Positions 31,977 through 40,112 of a stretch of DNA of 64,000 bases are shown here, in pieces. Source of the DNA: an uncultured Bacteroidales bacterium (GTDB lineage Bacteria > Bacteroidota > Bacteroidia > Bacteroidales > Bacteroidaceae); NCBI GenBank assembly GCA_902801485.1, contig CADCIP010000050.1, positions 1 to 64,000 on the forward strand, given 5' to 3'. Numbering within the stretch: the first letter of the stretch is position 1; every line of letters starts with the position of its first letter. The translations under genes and the position numbers were made by a program. The notes under the pieces are model-generated. The model worked only from the letters and a program-made list of their open reading frames with translations. It was not told the DNA's origin and made no database searches.

Positions 31977-32003
31977 GCCTGCTCGGTTGAGCAGGCTTTT
32001 TTA
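31977..32003 (+). terminator. Terminator of the Phe/Tyr operon
   Basis: GCCTGCTC (31977-31984), loop GGTT, GAGCAGGC (31989-31996), then T7. Flanking A residues upstream make it usable from both sides; the DUF1080 gene converges on it. Confidence 0.9.
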
Positions 32004-32006
32004 TGT

Positions 32007-32879
32007 TTAATCCATCACCTTTATGCGGACATTGCGATACCAAACGTCATCGCCATGATCCTGAAGAGCAAAGTAACCGCCTTCCTTGCCTTCCTCAATC
32101 ATCAGGCCATAAGCGTATGGGAACTCACCGCCCTTGCAGAACTTGCTATTGTCGAGCATCTCCTTCCACTTCGGAGTCCAGAGGTGATACTCCAGCACCT
32201 TCTCGTCATTCTGATAGTGGATAACAGTACCCTTGAAGACAACAATCTTAGCCTTGTTCCATTCGCCGAAGGGCTTTGCGTTCTGAGGATTAGCAGGAAC
32301 CATATCATACAATGAAGCAGCCTGACGGTTACCGTCAACACCCAACTGAGCATCTACGTGGTTGGCATTGTCCAATACCTGATATTCCGAGCAACTCTGC
32401 CAGATAGGCAGCATCTCACCATTAGCATCTTTAGCCTCCTGAGCCAGATAGAAGATACCAGAGTTACCGCCCTTGCTAATCTTGTACTCCAACTCCAAGG
32501 TGAAGTTGGTAAACTTGTGAGCGAACATCAGGTCGCCGCCGCCTTCAGCCTGAGCCTCGCCGGTACCGGAACCCTTCAGGTGAATGCTCTCGCCATCGTT
32601 CTCCCAACTTGTGGGAACGGCATCCTGACCATAACCGCGCCAGCCGTCCAGACTTGAGCCATCGAACAGAATGTAATAACCCTCCTCGTCCTGCTTCAGC
32701 TGGGCAAGATCGTACTGCTCGTTCTCCACAATCTCAGCTACAGCCTCTTCGCCGGCAGCAGCCTCAGTCTTGTTCTCACAATTCTTGCAAGCATCGCAAC
32801 CGCAGTCGCACTTGCATTTGTTCTGGCAGCAAGAAGCCATTAGGGCCATAGTTGCTGCAAATAACAGAGTTTTCTTCAT
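32007..32879 (-). CDS. DUF1080 (3-keto-disaccharide hydrolase-like) lipoprotein
   Basis: A 290-residue lipoprotein (MKKTLLFAATMALMASC/CQ) with an unusual Cys-rich linker just after the lipid site (CCQNKCKCDCGCDACKNCEN), nine cysteines in twenty residues, which could bind metal or form disulfides. The main domain is DUF1080: 'YYILFDGSSLDGWRGYG', 'LMFAHKFTNFTLELEYKISK', 'GGNSGIFYLAQE' and 'FALQDHGDDVWYRNVRIK' at the end. The fold is a LamG-like jelly roll; some members act on 3-keto-glycosides. The promoter -7 box TAACTTTG is at 32923-32930 (minus). Confidence 0.85.
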   Translation of the reverse strand: MKKTLLFAATMALMASCCQNKCKCDCGCDACKNCENKTEAAAGEEAVAEIVENEQYDLAQLKQDEEGYYILFDGSSLDGWRGYGQDAVPTSWENDGESIHLKGSGTGEAQAEGGGDLMFAHKFTNFTLELEYKISKGGNSGIFYLAQEAKDANGEMLPIWQSCSEYQVLDNANHVDAQLGVDGNRQAASLYDMVPANPQNAKPFGEWNKAKIVVFKGTVIHYQNDEKVLEYHLWTPKWKEMLDNSKFCKGGEFPYAYGLMIEEGKEGGYFALQDHGDDVWYRNVRIKVMD

Positions 32880-33000
32880 AACTTGATAATATAAAATGTT
32901 ACAAAATTGATTCTTAGCGGCACAAAGTTAATTAAAAAAGCCAACACACCCAAGCTATTTGCCAACTTTTAACAAATAACAACGCAATCTGCTTTACTTC

Positions 33001-34134
33001 TCACTTCTTCCTGCTCAGCCATTTCCTTAGCGGCTCATCATAAAACAAGAGACATAGTGTAGCTATCAGCACAGAAGCTACAAGAGTGATGATGACGAGA
33101 AGCCAGGGATGGATATAACCCTGATAAGGCGCATCATCGCGTGCTACCCATGTTATATAAAGATAAATAAGGGGAAAATGAGTAGCATAAAGTGGGTAAG
33201 ACAGCCGGCCAAGGAAAGAGACCGCACGTTGCTGTCTGCCACTCACCATTCCACGAGCTCCAATCCAAATGATACCAGGAAAGAAAGAGAAAAGACATAC
33301 CAATTGATATATGGTTTCGGATTCTTTGCCGCCAAACAGAGGCAAGCCCAGCAATACAACAAGAGCTAAACTGCAGAACAGAAATACAGGTCCCTGCAAA
33401 GGCTCGGGTTTTCGCTGGCGGAACATCCTGGCCATAAGCAATCCCATAGGATAGGCATAAAGCATACGGAGCGCACCACCCAGAAGGTTCATAGGCTCGG
33501 AAGACCATCCGTACGCAACACCACCGCCCTCTTGTAAAAGGGCATAGGCGGCAATAGAGAATATACCACACGCTACCCAGACACGAAGCCATTTGGTGGG
33601 AAGACGGTGAAGCAGGATACCGTAAAGCAAACTGCCTATGTATTCGAAGAACAATGACCAGTGCGGACCATTCAAAGGAAAGGCCTCGGTATTACCGCGA
33701 ACATCCATACCAAGGGGCGAAGGAATCAGAAAAAGCCCCAACAACGTTGCCCACATCACAGCTTGAAGAGATACCTCGGTGCCATCCCATTTCGTACATC
33801 CCTGTATCAAAAAGGCTATAAGTCCCAGAATAACACCCATCACCACCATGGGATGCAACCGTATCAGGCGTCTCTTAACAAATCCCCCAAAGGTAAGAGT
33901 CCCCCCTCTCCCCGGAGAGGGGACGGGGGTGAGGCTTTCATCATACGCATATCCCATTACGAAGCCAGAAAGGATGAAGAAAAAATCCACTCCCAGAAAT
34001 CCATGATAGAACTCGTAAACAGGTGCGGGCCACACAAAGAAACTCTTAGCATCGTTAAAAACATGGTATAAAAGCACCATCACGGCTGCAACACCTCGCA
34101 AACCGTCCAGAATATCATATCTTGGTCTGTTCAT
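33001..34134 (-). CDS. Acyltransferase family 3 membrane protein with in-frame REP insert
   Basis: From ATG 34134 (MNRPRYDILDGLRGVAAVMV) the product is 377 residues; the upstream ATG 34179 would overlap the promoter of the divergent gene. The start matches acyltransferase-3 ('D.LRG.A...V...H') and about ten TM helices follow. These enzymes move acyl groups onto envelope glycans. 'GYAYDESLTPVPSPGRGGTL' followed by TFGGFVKRRL contains a stretch, SLTPVPSPGRGG, encoded by REP copy D, placed in a cytoplasmic loop before the conserved 'RRL.RL.P' motif. Confidence 0.88.
   Translation of the reverse strand: MNRPRYDILDGLRGVAAVMVLLYHVFNDAKSFFVWPAPVYEFYHGFLGVDFFFILSGFVMGYAYDESLTPVPSPGRGGTLTFGGFVKRRLIRLHPMVVMGVILGLIAFLIQGCTKWDGTEVSLQAVMWATLLGLFLIPSPLGMDVRGNTEAFPLNGPHWSLFFEYIGSLLYGILLHRLPTKWLRVWVACGIFSIAAYALLQEGGGVAYGWSSEPMNLLGGALRMLYAYPMGLLMARMFRQRKPEPLQGPVFLFCSLALVVLLGLPLFGGKESETIYQLVCLFSFFPGIIWIGARGMVSGRQQRAVSFLGRLSYPLYATHFPLIYLYITWVARDDAPYQGYIHPWLLVIITLVASVLIATLCLLFYDEPLRKWLSRKK
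33898..33937. repeat. REP-like palindrome, copy D, inside the acyltransferase gene
   Basis: The perfect 20-bp palindrome CCCCTCTCCCCGGAGAGGGG (33903-33922), with flanking GACGGGGGTGAGGC typical of the REP class, lies in frame in the gene and encodes LTPVPSPGRGG. Similar LTP.PSP..G.G peptides are known from repeat insertions in other bacteria. Confidence 0.8.
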
Positions 34135-34179
34135 ATCAGTTTTTTGTTTTTTGTGCAGCAAATATAGATATTTTTTCAT

Positions 34180-34187
34180 TAACTTTG
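34180..34187 (+). promoter_or_regulatory. Promoter -7 box of the DUF554 gene
   Basis: TAACTTTG, 21 bp before ATG 34209. This fixes the start of the DUF554 gene at 34209 rather than 34122, and argues against the longer acyltransferase start. Confidence 0.65.
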
Positions 34188-34208
34188 CATTGTGTTAAGG
34201 AAAAAAGT

Positions 34209-34922
34209 ATGTTAGGAACCATTGTAAATACCACAACGATATTAGTTGGCGCCACATTCGGTGCTACAGTCCGTCAGGGAATTGGCGAAAAATACAAGAA
34301 AACCCTATTTGATGCGCTTGGCTTGGCTTGCCTGGTCTTAGGAATGAATGCTTCACTACCTAATATGGCCAAGAGCGAATACCCGGTGTTGTTTATTCTA
34401 AGCCTTGCCATTGGAGGAGTTATTGGCACAAAAATGGATTTGGCGGGACACATAGACAGACTGAATGCAAAGATTAATGCCAGGCGCAACAAGGAAAACA
34501 ACATAGTTGAGGGCCTTGTAACAGGCTGCCTACTCTTCTGCATCGGTACTTTCTCTATCGTAGGCCCCGTGCTTTCGTGCCTATCGCCCTCTCAGGGATG
34601 GGCTTTCAACGAGTCTGGCAATACATTTCTTTATACAAATGCCACATTGGACCTTGTAACTTCTGCAGTATTGGCAGCTTCATACGGATGGATTATGCTG
34701 TTAGCTGCTCCCATCCTATTCTGCTGGCAAGGTATGTTCTACTCCATAGCTTATTTCTTTGGCGAGGCAATGCCGGAACCTATGCGTTGTGAACTAAGTA
34801 TTGTGGGAGGTGTGCTTATCATCAGTTCAGGCCTAGGCATCTTAGGCATCAAGGATTGCAAGACGGTCAACCTCCTACCCTCTCTCTTAGTTCCAGTAAT
34901 ATTTTACTTGGTTAGAGGTTAG
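34209..34922 (+). CDS. DUF554 family membrane protein (YdfK-like)
   Basis: A 237-residue membrane protein: 'MLGTIVNTTTILVGATFGAT', 'FDALGLACLVLGMNASL', 'GLVTGCLLFCIGTFSIVGPV' and 'GGVLIISSGLGILGIKDCKT'. This is the DUF554 pattern, an integral membrane protein that may be a transporter, but its function is not known. The stop codon (VRG then TAG) comes from a GGTTAGAGGTTAGAG repeat, so the original C-terminus may have been slightly different. Confidence 0.85.
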   Translation: MLGTIVNTTTILVGATFGATVRQGIGEKYKKTLFDALGLACLVLGMNASLPNMAKSEYPVLFILSLAIGGVIGTKMDLAGHIDRLNAKINARRNKENNIVEGLVTGCLLFCIGTFSIVGPVLSCLSPSQGWAFNESGNTFLYTNATLDLVTSAVLAASYGWIMLLAAPILFCWQGMFYSIAYFFGEAMPEPMRCELSIVGGVLIISSGLGILGIKDCKTVNLLPSLLVPVIFYLVRG

Positions 34923-34987
34923 AGGTTAGAGAATTCAGGATTCAAGATTCAAGATTCAAGATTCGTTATCGTTAACGTTATCGTTAT
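34915..34987. repeat. Hexamer/nonamer repeats after the DUF554 gene
   Basis: GTTAGAG x3, then ATTCAAG-type nonamers (AGGATTCAAGATTCAAGATT), then CGTTATCGTTAACGTTATCG. It is the same repeat family as at 17779, 23746 and 27996. Confidence 0.7.
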
Positions 34988-34997
34988 AAAAAGAAAA

Positions 34998-35025
34998 GCC
35001 TTGCGGATTCGCAAGGCTTTTTCTT
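34998..35025. terminator. Bidirectional terminator between DUF554 and BSP-type genes
   Basis: GCCTTGCG (34998-35005), loop GATT, CGCAAGGC (35010-35017), flanked by an A run on the left and a T run on the right, so it can serve both convergent genes. Confidence 0.85.
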
Positions 35026-35026
35026 T

Positions 35027-35839
35027 TTACTTATCCCCAATAGCATGGAGATATTCGTTCCAAAGTTCCTCTACCCCATTCTCTGGTTTATCACCCAAAA
35101 CATGCTTCATAGCCTTGTCCCATGACCACGGATTCAATTCTGCAGCAGAGGCATTGAACTTACGCAGGAAATCCTTGTCCTTGTTCAACTGCAACCAATA
35201 CAGGAAGTAACCTGCGACACGGTAACCCTTACGCCATGATTCGGCACGTGGACGGTCCTTGCTCTTGAAGTCCTGATCGAAACAACCACAGGCTACACGA
35301 ACACCATCTGCCAAGCCCTCTATAAAACACCAGTTCTCACCACCATCCTCATAATTACCACACCCCTGAGGGTTCAGCTGATAAGCATGAGTCAACTCGT
35401 GATACAGCACACCACGGGTCTCATAGTCCAAACGCATGGTATCGTTATTTTGGAAACTCTTCTCAATCCAACCTGTAGTATAGCAGACACCTACCATATC
35501 TCCGCCACCATACTTCCAGCTGATACCATCTTGATTTACCAGACTGTAATTGATGGTTTTAATCTTAGGAATGTTCTTGTCTTTGGGACCATAGTACAAA
35601 GTCTGCAGTACCCGGCGAGCATTTTCCTGAATATAAGGTGTAGGATTGGGAATAATGCTATGATAAATCTTTGAACCTTCGGTTTGAGGAGCCTCATCGC
35701 GGAAAATAACCTCTCCCGGGTCATAGTTCAGCCACTTCTTCTCCACCTTAATAGGTTCGTGATACTTGTTAACCTTCAACTGAGCATTGCCACTCATTGA
35801 AAATGCTGCAGCAAACAGCAAGAAAAGAATCTTTTTCAT
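35027..35839 (-). CDS. Basic secretory protein (BSP) family peptidase
   Basis: A 270-residue exported protein, MKKILFLLFAAAFSMSGNA/Q. A zinc-peptidase HExxH motif is visible in 'GVLYHELTHAYQLNPQGC', with a third ligand candidate in 'CFIEGLADGVRVACG'. The rest, 'WIEKSFQNNDTMRLDYETRG' and 'SWRKGYRVAGYFLYWLQ', fits the plant basic secretory protein-like family found in Bacteroidota. It is probably periplasmic or surface-exposed. The TACCTTTG box at 35876-35883 (minus) is its promoter element. Confidence 0.85.
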   Translation of the reverse strand: MKKILFLLFAAAFSMSGNAQLKVNKYHEPIKVEKKWLNYDPGEVIFRDEAPQTEGSKIYHSIIPNPTPYIQENARRVLQTLYYGPKDKNIPKIKTINYSLVNQDGISWKYGGGDMVGVCYTTGWIEKSFQNNDTMRLDYETRGVLYHELTHAYQLNPQGCGNYEDGGENWCFIEGLADGVRVACGCFDQDFKSKDRPRAESWRKGYRVAGYFLYWLQLNKDKDFLRKFNASAAELNPWSWDKAMKHVLGDKPENGVEELWNEYLHAIGDK

Positions 35840-35974
35840 ATACCTTAATTTAAGCTAATTGTTTATTTTTCCACGCAAAGGTAGCACATTTTTTTAGAAA
35901 AAAGAGAATGTTTGGTAGGTTTTATAGATTATTAAGATATTTATTCGTACCTTCGCAAATAAAAAAAGATATTT

Positions 35975-36310
35975 ATGTACTACGTAACAAAAAAGATGGA
36001 GATTTCCGGCAGCCACTATATAACCTTGGAACGGGGAAGCAAATGTGAACGACTGCACGGGCACAACTGGTTGATTACCGTTTACTGTAAAGCCAAAGAA
36101 CTGAACGAGGACGGCATGGTAGTGGATTTTACCAAAGTAAAACAACTTGTCCACGGCGTCCTCGACCATCAGGATCTCAACTCTATCCTACCCTTTAACC
36201 CAACAGCCGAGAACATTGCCCACTGGATTTGCGACCGAGTTCCCCACTGCTACAAGGTTGTTGTTCAGGAAAGTTCCAATAATATCGCGACCTACGAACG
36301 CGACGAGTAA
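35975..36310 (+). CDS. queD: 6-carboxytetrahydropterin synthase
   Basis: A 111-residue enzyme of queuosine/deazapurine synthesis that turns dihydroneopterin triphosphate into 6-carboxy-tetrahydropterin. The zinc histidines and catalytic cysteine are visible: 'MEISGSHYI' (H), 'SKCERLHGHNWLITVYC' (C..., HGH). 'MVVDFTKVKQLVHGVLDHQD' carries the conserved D and H, and 'VVVQESSNN' the conserved Glu. The length is normal. No other que gene lies in the window. Confidence 0.9.
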   Translation: MYYVTKKMEISGSHYITLERGSKCERLHGHNWLITVYCKAKELNEDGMVVDFTKVKQLVHGVLDHQDLNSILPFNPTAENIAHWICDRVPHCYKVVVQESSNNIATYERDE

Positions 36311-36317
36311 CTGGAGT

Positions 36318-36716
36318 TTATTTTTTTGTCCAAGTCTGGGTTTCGTAGAACATTGCCACGTAGCCACGGACTTTTAGTTCGTTACCCTCCAGCCACATAG
36401 AGCACTTGTAGGTCTTACCATTTTTGGGGTTGTAAATCTTACCACCCTCCCATTTATTATCTTTCTTGGTAAGACCCGTCAGGATATTGGTGCCTACCAG
36501 CTTACGGCTCTGAAGTTTCTTGTCTGGGTTCTTACTGTCAAGCTTGCCGTCACCTGACTTCAGCCAGATAATCTTGCCATTCAGCTTATCGCCACTTTGG
36601 TAAATCTCCACCTGAGATTCGCCACCTTCTGTTACCCATTTACCGACAACGCTTTGAGCGTATCCTGCCACCGACATCGTTGCCAGCAAACAACTAATAA
36701 TAATTCCTTTCTTCAT
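36318..36716 (-). CDS. DUF2147 family secreted protein
   Basis: From ATG 36716 (MKKGIIISCLLATMSVAGYA/Q) the product is 132 residues. The body 'SVVGKWVTEGGESQVEIYQS', 'GKIIWLKSG', 'GTNILTGLTKKDNKWEGGKI' and 'YNPKNGKTYKCSMWLEGNEL' with 'VRGY' at the end is the DUF2147 lipocalin-like pattern. Function unknown. The start is chosen because the -7 box TATCTTTG lies at 36753-36760 (minus), inside the longer open frame. Confidence 0.88.
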   Translation of the reverse strand: MKKGIIISCLLATMSVAGYAQSVVGKWVTEGGESQVEIYQSGDKLNGKIIWLKSGDGKLDSKNPDKKLQSRKLVGTNILTGLTKKDNKWEGGKIYNPKNGKTYKCSMWLEGNELKVRGYVAMFYETQTWTKK

Positions 36717-36938
36717 TTGTGTATTTTTGATTAAGAGATTATATTTCGCATGCAAAGATACAAAAAAATGAGGTAACCTTCAGATTACCTTACAATATTT
36801 ATAAAATATTTCTTTCGCTTTATTATACTATCAGAATTAAAGCAGCACTTTTTACTGGTACGCGTAGAAAAACTTACGGCTACACGTAGAAAATATTTTT
36901 CCTACACGTAGCCGTAAATTTGTTTCATTAAACAGTAA

Positions 36939-37805
36939 TCAGAGTTCTGCGTCGCTGCACTCGAAGGTGTTGCCTCGACGGATATCACCTGTGGTAAGAC
37001 CCAACTTCAGCCACTTCATACGCTGCTTGCTGGTACCATGAGTAAAGGTTTCGGGTTGTGAATAACCACGGGCTTTCTCCTGAAGGTAATTGTCGCCTAT
37101 CACTTGGGCACAGCGGATAGCTTCTTCCAGGTCACCGTCTTCTATACTGCCAAACATCTTATTGTCGTGATAAGCCCAAACACCTGCATAGAAGTCGGCC
37201 AGCAACTCCAAACGAACGCTTACCTTATTGGCATCCGTGGAGTTCATACGCGACATCTGTTCGTGTGCCTTACCCAGCGAACCCAACAAGTATTCCACAT
37301 GATGTCCCACCTCATGAGCAATGACGTATGCATAGGCAAAATCACCATCGGCACCTAACTGCTGCTTCATAGAAGAGAAGAAAGAAAGGTCGATGTACAG
37401 GCACTGGTCGGCAGAGCAATAGAAAGGACCCATGCTACTCTGTCCGTTACCGCAAGCCGTCTGTACGCTTCCCGTATAAAGCACCATCTTGGGAGGCTCA
37501 TAGGTACGACCCAGTTTCTTGAACTCCTCGGTCCACACATCTTCTGTTCCTGCCAGAATCTGCTTTGAGAACTTGGCCAGTTCCTGCTCCTCAGCAGTAA
37601 ATTCACGTCCGCCCTCGGCCTGTTCGGTGACATTCATCATGCCAACATTACTGATAATATCTTCCAAACCAATGCTTCCCTTGGAAAGGAACGTCATTAA
37701 AAGGGCAATAACGATACCACCGATACCCAATCCGCCCATCTTGGCAGCCGACATACCACGGCGGTCATCAACATTGGTACTCTCTCTTCGTCCCGTAAGT
37801 TTCAT
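36939..37805 (-). CDS. Neutral zinc metallopeptidase (YpfJ family)
   Basis: A 288-residue protein with 'MKLTGRRESTNVDDRRGMSA' and one TM helix (LGIGGIVIALLMTFL), then the peptidase domain: 'MVLYTGSVQTACGNGQSSMG', 'FYCSADQCLYIDLSFF', and HExxH in 'AYVIAHEVGHHVEYLLG', followed by 'RLELLADFYAGVWAYH' with a third ligand. All typical YpfJ/KPN_02809 marks are present. The substrate is unknown. It lies 18 bp after the DUF4332 gene and may share its transcript. Confidence 0.92.
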   Translation of the reverse strand: MKLTGRRESTNVDDRRGMSAAKMGGLGIGGIVIALLMTFLSKGSIGLEDIISNVGMMNVTEQAEGGREFTAEEQELAKFSKQILAGTEDVWTEEFKKLGRTYEPPKMVLYTGSVQTACGNGQSSMGPFYCSADQCLYIDLSFFSSMKQQLGADGDFAYAYVIAHEVGHHVEYLLGSLGKAHEQMSRMNSTDANKVSVRLELLADFYAGVWAYHDNKMFGSIEDGDLEEAIRCAQVIGDNYLQEKARGYSQPETFTHGTSKQRMKWLKLGLTTGDIRRGNTFECSDAEL

Positions 37806-37823
37806 TTGTAAGAGGTTATGCGG

Positions 37824-38231
37824 TTAGTATTCCATTACAGCAGGCAACTCCTTAGCCTGAGCAATCATCTTCTCCACCTCAACGAGAGCGGGAACGCGAC
37901 GTACCAGATGCTTCTGCTCATTTACCTCCTCCAACTTAGCCTGTAAGTTAGCAGGAACACGGTGCTGAAGTTCCTTTACAGTATCTACGCCAGCAGCTTC
38001 CAGAAGTTCAGAGAACTGAGGGCCAACGCCATTGATACGCATAAGGTCGGTATGATTTGCCCAAGTAAGAATCAACTTTGGCGAAATACCGGTAGCATCA
38101 GCCAATTCCTTACGTCCGGCAGGTTTTGCACATTTCTCCAACAAAGCATCAGTACTCTCAATACCAGCTGCTATTAACTTCTCGGCATATACATTGCCAA
38201 TACCTTCCACATCAACAATTTTGTAGTTCAT
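37824..38231 (-). CDS. DUF4332 (helix-hairpin-helix) protein
   Basis: A 135-residue protein with two HhH-like motifs, 'VDVEGIGNVYAEKLIAAGIE' and 'LMRINGVGPQFSELLEAAGV', as in DUF4332. Such motifs usually bind DNA or RNA backbones. The end has a helical 'EVNEQKHLVRRVPALVEVEK'. The promoter box TATATTTG is at 38283-38290 (minus). Confidence 0.85.
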   Translation of the reverse strand: MNYKIVDVEGIGNVYAEKLIAAGIESTDALLEKCAKPAGRKELADATGISPKLILTWANHTDLMRINGVGPQFSELLEAAGVDTVKELQHRVPANLQAKLEEVNEQKHLVRRVPALVEVEKMIAQAKELPAVMEY

Positions 38232-38371
38232 AAGTAATGAGTTTTTAGGGTTTATAAATAAGTTTGTTAGTCTTGTTGGTTACAAATATAGTGAAAATCT
38301 TCAAATCAAAGAACTATGGACATTTATTTTTATGGATAAATAGCTGTTTTGATGCCAAATGAAGATAAACT

Positions 38372-39169
38372 TTATCTGATCATCCATTCCTTTCGCTCCT
38401 GTTCAGACATTTTTTCAATGGCATAACGGAGAGCCGTGCGAGGCATCTCATGGGCATGTTGACGCAGGAAGTCGCGCAACAGATCCATAGAAACCCTTTT
38501 GCCCATCTCACGTAACATCCACCCCACAGCCTTGTGCATCAGGTCGTGCGGGTGATGCAAATGAATTTCGGCATAGCGTAGGCACCACAAGGCATCGCCC
38601 TGCTGTAAAGTCTTCCATGTGCAGACCATACTCATACGCTGCCGCCACAGATTGCGGCTCTGCGCCAAATCATCAAGGACCTTGCGTTTATAGTCCGTCG
38701 TACCGTCACTCAGGGCGGTCGGCAAAAGGAGCCAATGTCCCAGAATCTTTGGTGCCGACATATCTACCAAATCCCAGTTATTTGCCTGATCTGCATATTT
38801 CAGATACAACGTCAGTATTTCATCACGTTTTCTGATGGCTTCCGTATCATATATGAGTCGTTTTGTCGCGGTCTTTTCGAATTGTGCTACAAGTATCAGC
38901 AGTCCACAGAGCCTTACTTCGTGCCAACGAGACATCAATAATGCAGGAATCTCGCTTAGGGGCATGTCTGAGGCTGCCTTTACCACCTCGCGTGTCTGTG
39001 GCACTTTCAGCCCCAAAAATTCATCGCCTTCTCCGTATTCGCCTGGACCTGTTTTGAAGAAGCCCATCAATAACTGTCGCTGCTTGTCATTCTGCAACGA
39101 CTCCATATAGTCAATGATATCCTTCGCCGTCGGGAGAGCTGTAGTTTTCATCACATCTGGCTTCGACAT
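38372..39169 (-). CDS. DNA alkylation repair (AlkD-like HEAT) protein
   Basis: A 265-residue protein (MSKPDVMKTTALPTAKDIID) made of HEAT-like helical pairs: 'LLMGFFKTGPGEYGEGDEFL', 'EVVKAASDMPLSEIPALLMS', 'WHEVRLCGLLILVAQFE', 'WDLVDMSAPKILGHWLL', 'LWRQRMSMVCTW' and 'LMHKAVGWMLREMGKR'. This fits AlkD-type glycosylases removing positively charged alkylated bases, with Trp/Asp residues in 'NNWDLVD' lining the base site. ATG 39151 is an alternative start. Confidence 0.88.
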   Translation of the reverse strand: MSKPDVMKTTALPTAKDIIDYMESLQNDKQRQLLMGFFKTGPGEYGEGDEFLGLKVPQTREVVKAASDMPLSEIPALLMSRWHEVRLCGLLILVAQFEKTATKRLIYDTEAIRKRDEILTLYLKYADQANNWDLVDMSAPKILGHWLLLPTALSDGTTDYKRKVLDDLAQSRNLWRQRMSMVCTWKTLQQGDALWCLRYAEIHLHHPHDLMHKAVGWMLREMGKRVSMDLLRDFLRQHAHEMPRTALRYAIEKMSEQERKEWMIR

Positions 39170-39189
39170 TAGCTGACCTTTACAGGTTT

Positions 39190-39507
39190 TCAGATGACAA
39201 CAGCTGTTCCGCTGGTGGCCACCATCATCATAGAACTGTTCGATCCGATAGTTTCGTAATCAATATCAATGCCTACAATAGCATTAGCACCCATCTCTAC
39301 GGCTCTCTGCATCATTTCATTTATGGAAGTATCTTTGGCTTCTGCAAGTACTTTCTCGTAGCTGCCGGCACGACCGCCAACGATATCACGGATACCTGCA
39401 AAGAAATCCTTTACAATATTAGCGCCGATAATTGTTTCACCTGTCACCACTCCCTTATACTCGCGGATGGGATGACCTTCAATCTGTGGAGTTGTTGAAA
39501 GAATCAT
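39190..39507 (-). CDS. YbjQ/UPF0145 family protein
   Basis: A 105-residue protein, [20 protein letters not shown], '[20 protein letters not shown]' and '[20 protein letters not shown]', the full YbjQ (putative heavy-metal-binding) pattern at normal length. It forms pentamers in known structures; role unknown. A -7 box TAACTTTG lies at 39620-39627 (minus). Confidence 0.9.
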   Translation of the reverse strand: MILSTTPQIEGHPIREYKGVVTGETIIGANIVKDFFAGIRDIVGGRAGSYEKVLAEAKDTSINEMMQRAVEMGANAIVGIDIDYETIGSNSSMMMVATSGTAVVI

Positions 39508-39627
39508 AATCGTCTGTTTTATTATTAGTTTAATGTTTTATCTGATAGACATTTTGAAATAGGAAAACACTGGTAATTAACAGTTACCTTTTTTTTCGTC
39601 TCTGTTCCATATTCTGGTGCAAAGTTA

Positions 39628-40112
39628 CGAAAAGTCGGGAGCAGAACAAAAGATTTAATCTTTTTTATGCCAAGACGTAGTAAGTTCGCCATCTCTGATG
39701 GCAAAGTTACACAAAAAAAACTAATTAAAAAGTAAATGTTTCAACAAATAATATATATGTGCTTCTGATATACATTTTAAATATCAGCACACCAGCCACC
39801 CAAACAAAAAAAACCGTGCAGACCAAGGTCTGCACGATTTCTATTTGATAACACAAAGTGCAACTTACTTCACCTCCTCAAAAACGACTTTAACTGACTA
39901 TCAATGCGTTAGCACCGGATGTTGCACACATGTCGCAAAAACGGAAATAACCATTGATAATCAACATGTTACAAAATCACTGCAAAGGTCAAACCTGATG
40001 ATTTTTCTTGAATGTCTTACTGCTATTCCATGTAGCAGTAACAATTGACATCCTCATGTTTCATGTTGTCCTAAGTTTTTTACCTATAATGTGTAGCAGT
40101 GTTGGATTGTTT
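39628..40112. other. Gene-free stretch left of the defence-like island
   Basis: No credible gene. It contains a perfect hairpin (listed next) and AT-rich sequence. Open frames here are short and match nothing I know. A 10-codon minus-strand end ('SVKVVFEEVK', stop at about 39867) just before the hairpin could be a scrap of an old gene. Confidence 0.5.
39815..39836 (-). terminator. Strong hairpin terminator, minus direction
   Basis: CGTGCAGACC (39815-39824) and GGTCTGCACG (39827-39836), a perfect 10-bp stem with an A run to its left, i.e. a T run on the minus strand. It probably ends the four-gene operon of the island, 277 bp after its last stop. Confidence 0.75.

Noticed and set aside
34135..34179. 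Start MKKYLYLLHKK for the acyltransferase
   Set aside because: It would overlap the divergent promoter; MNRPRYDILDGLRG is the usual beginning of the family.
39862..39900. A minus-strand end SVKVVFEEVK before a strong terminator, resembling the lost DnaK tail
   Set aside because: Only ten codons follow the last stop in that frame; the match is to five common residues, too little to claim a displaced dnaK end.
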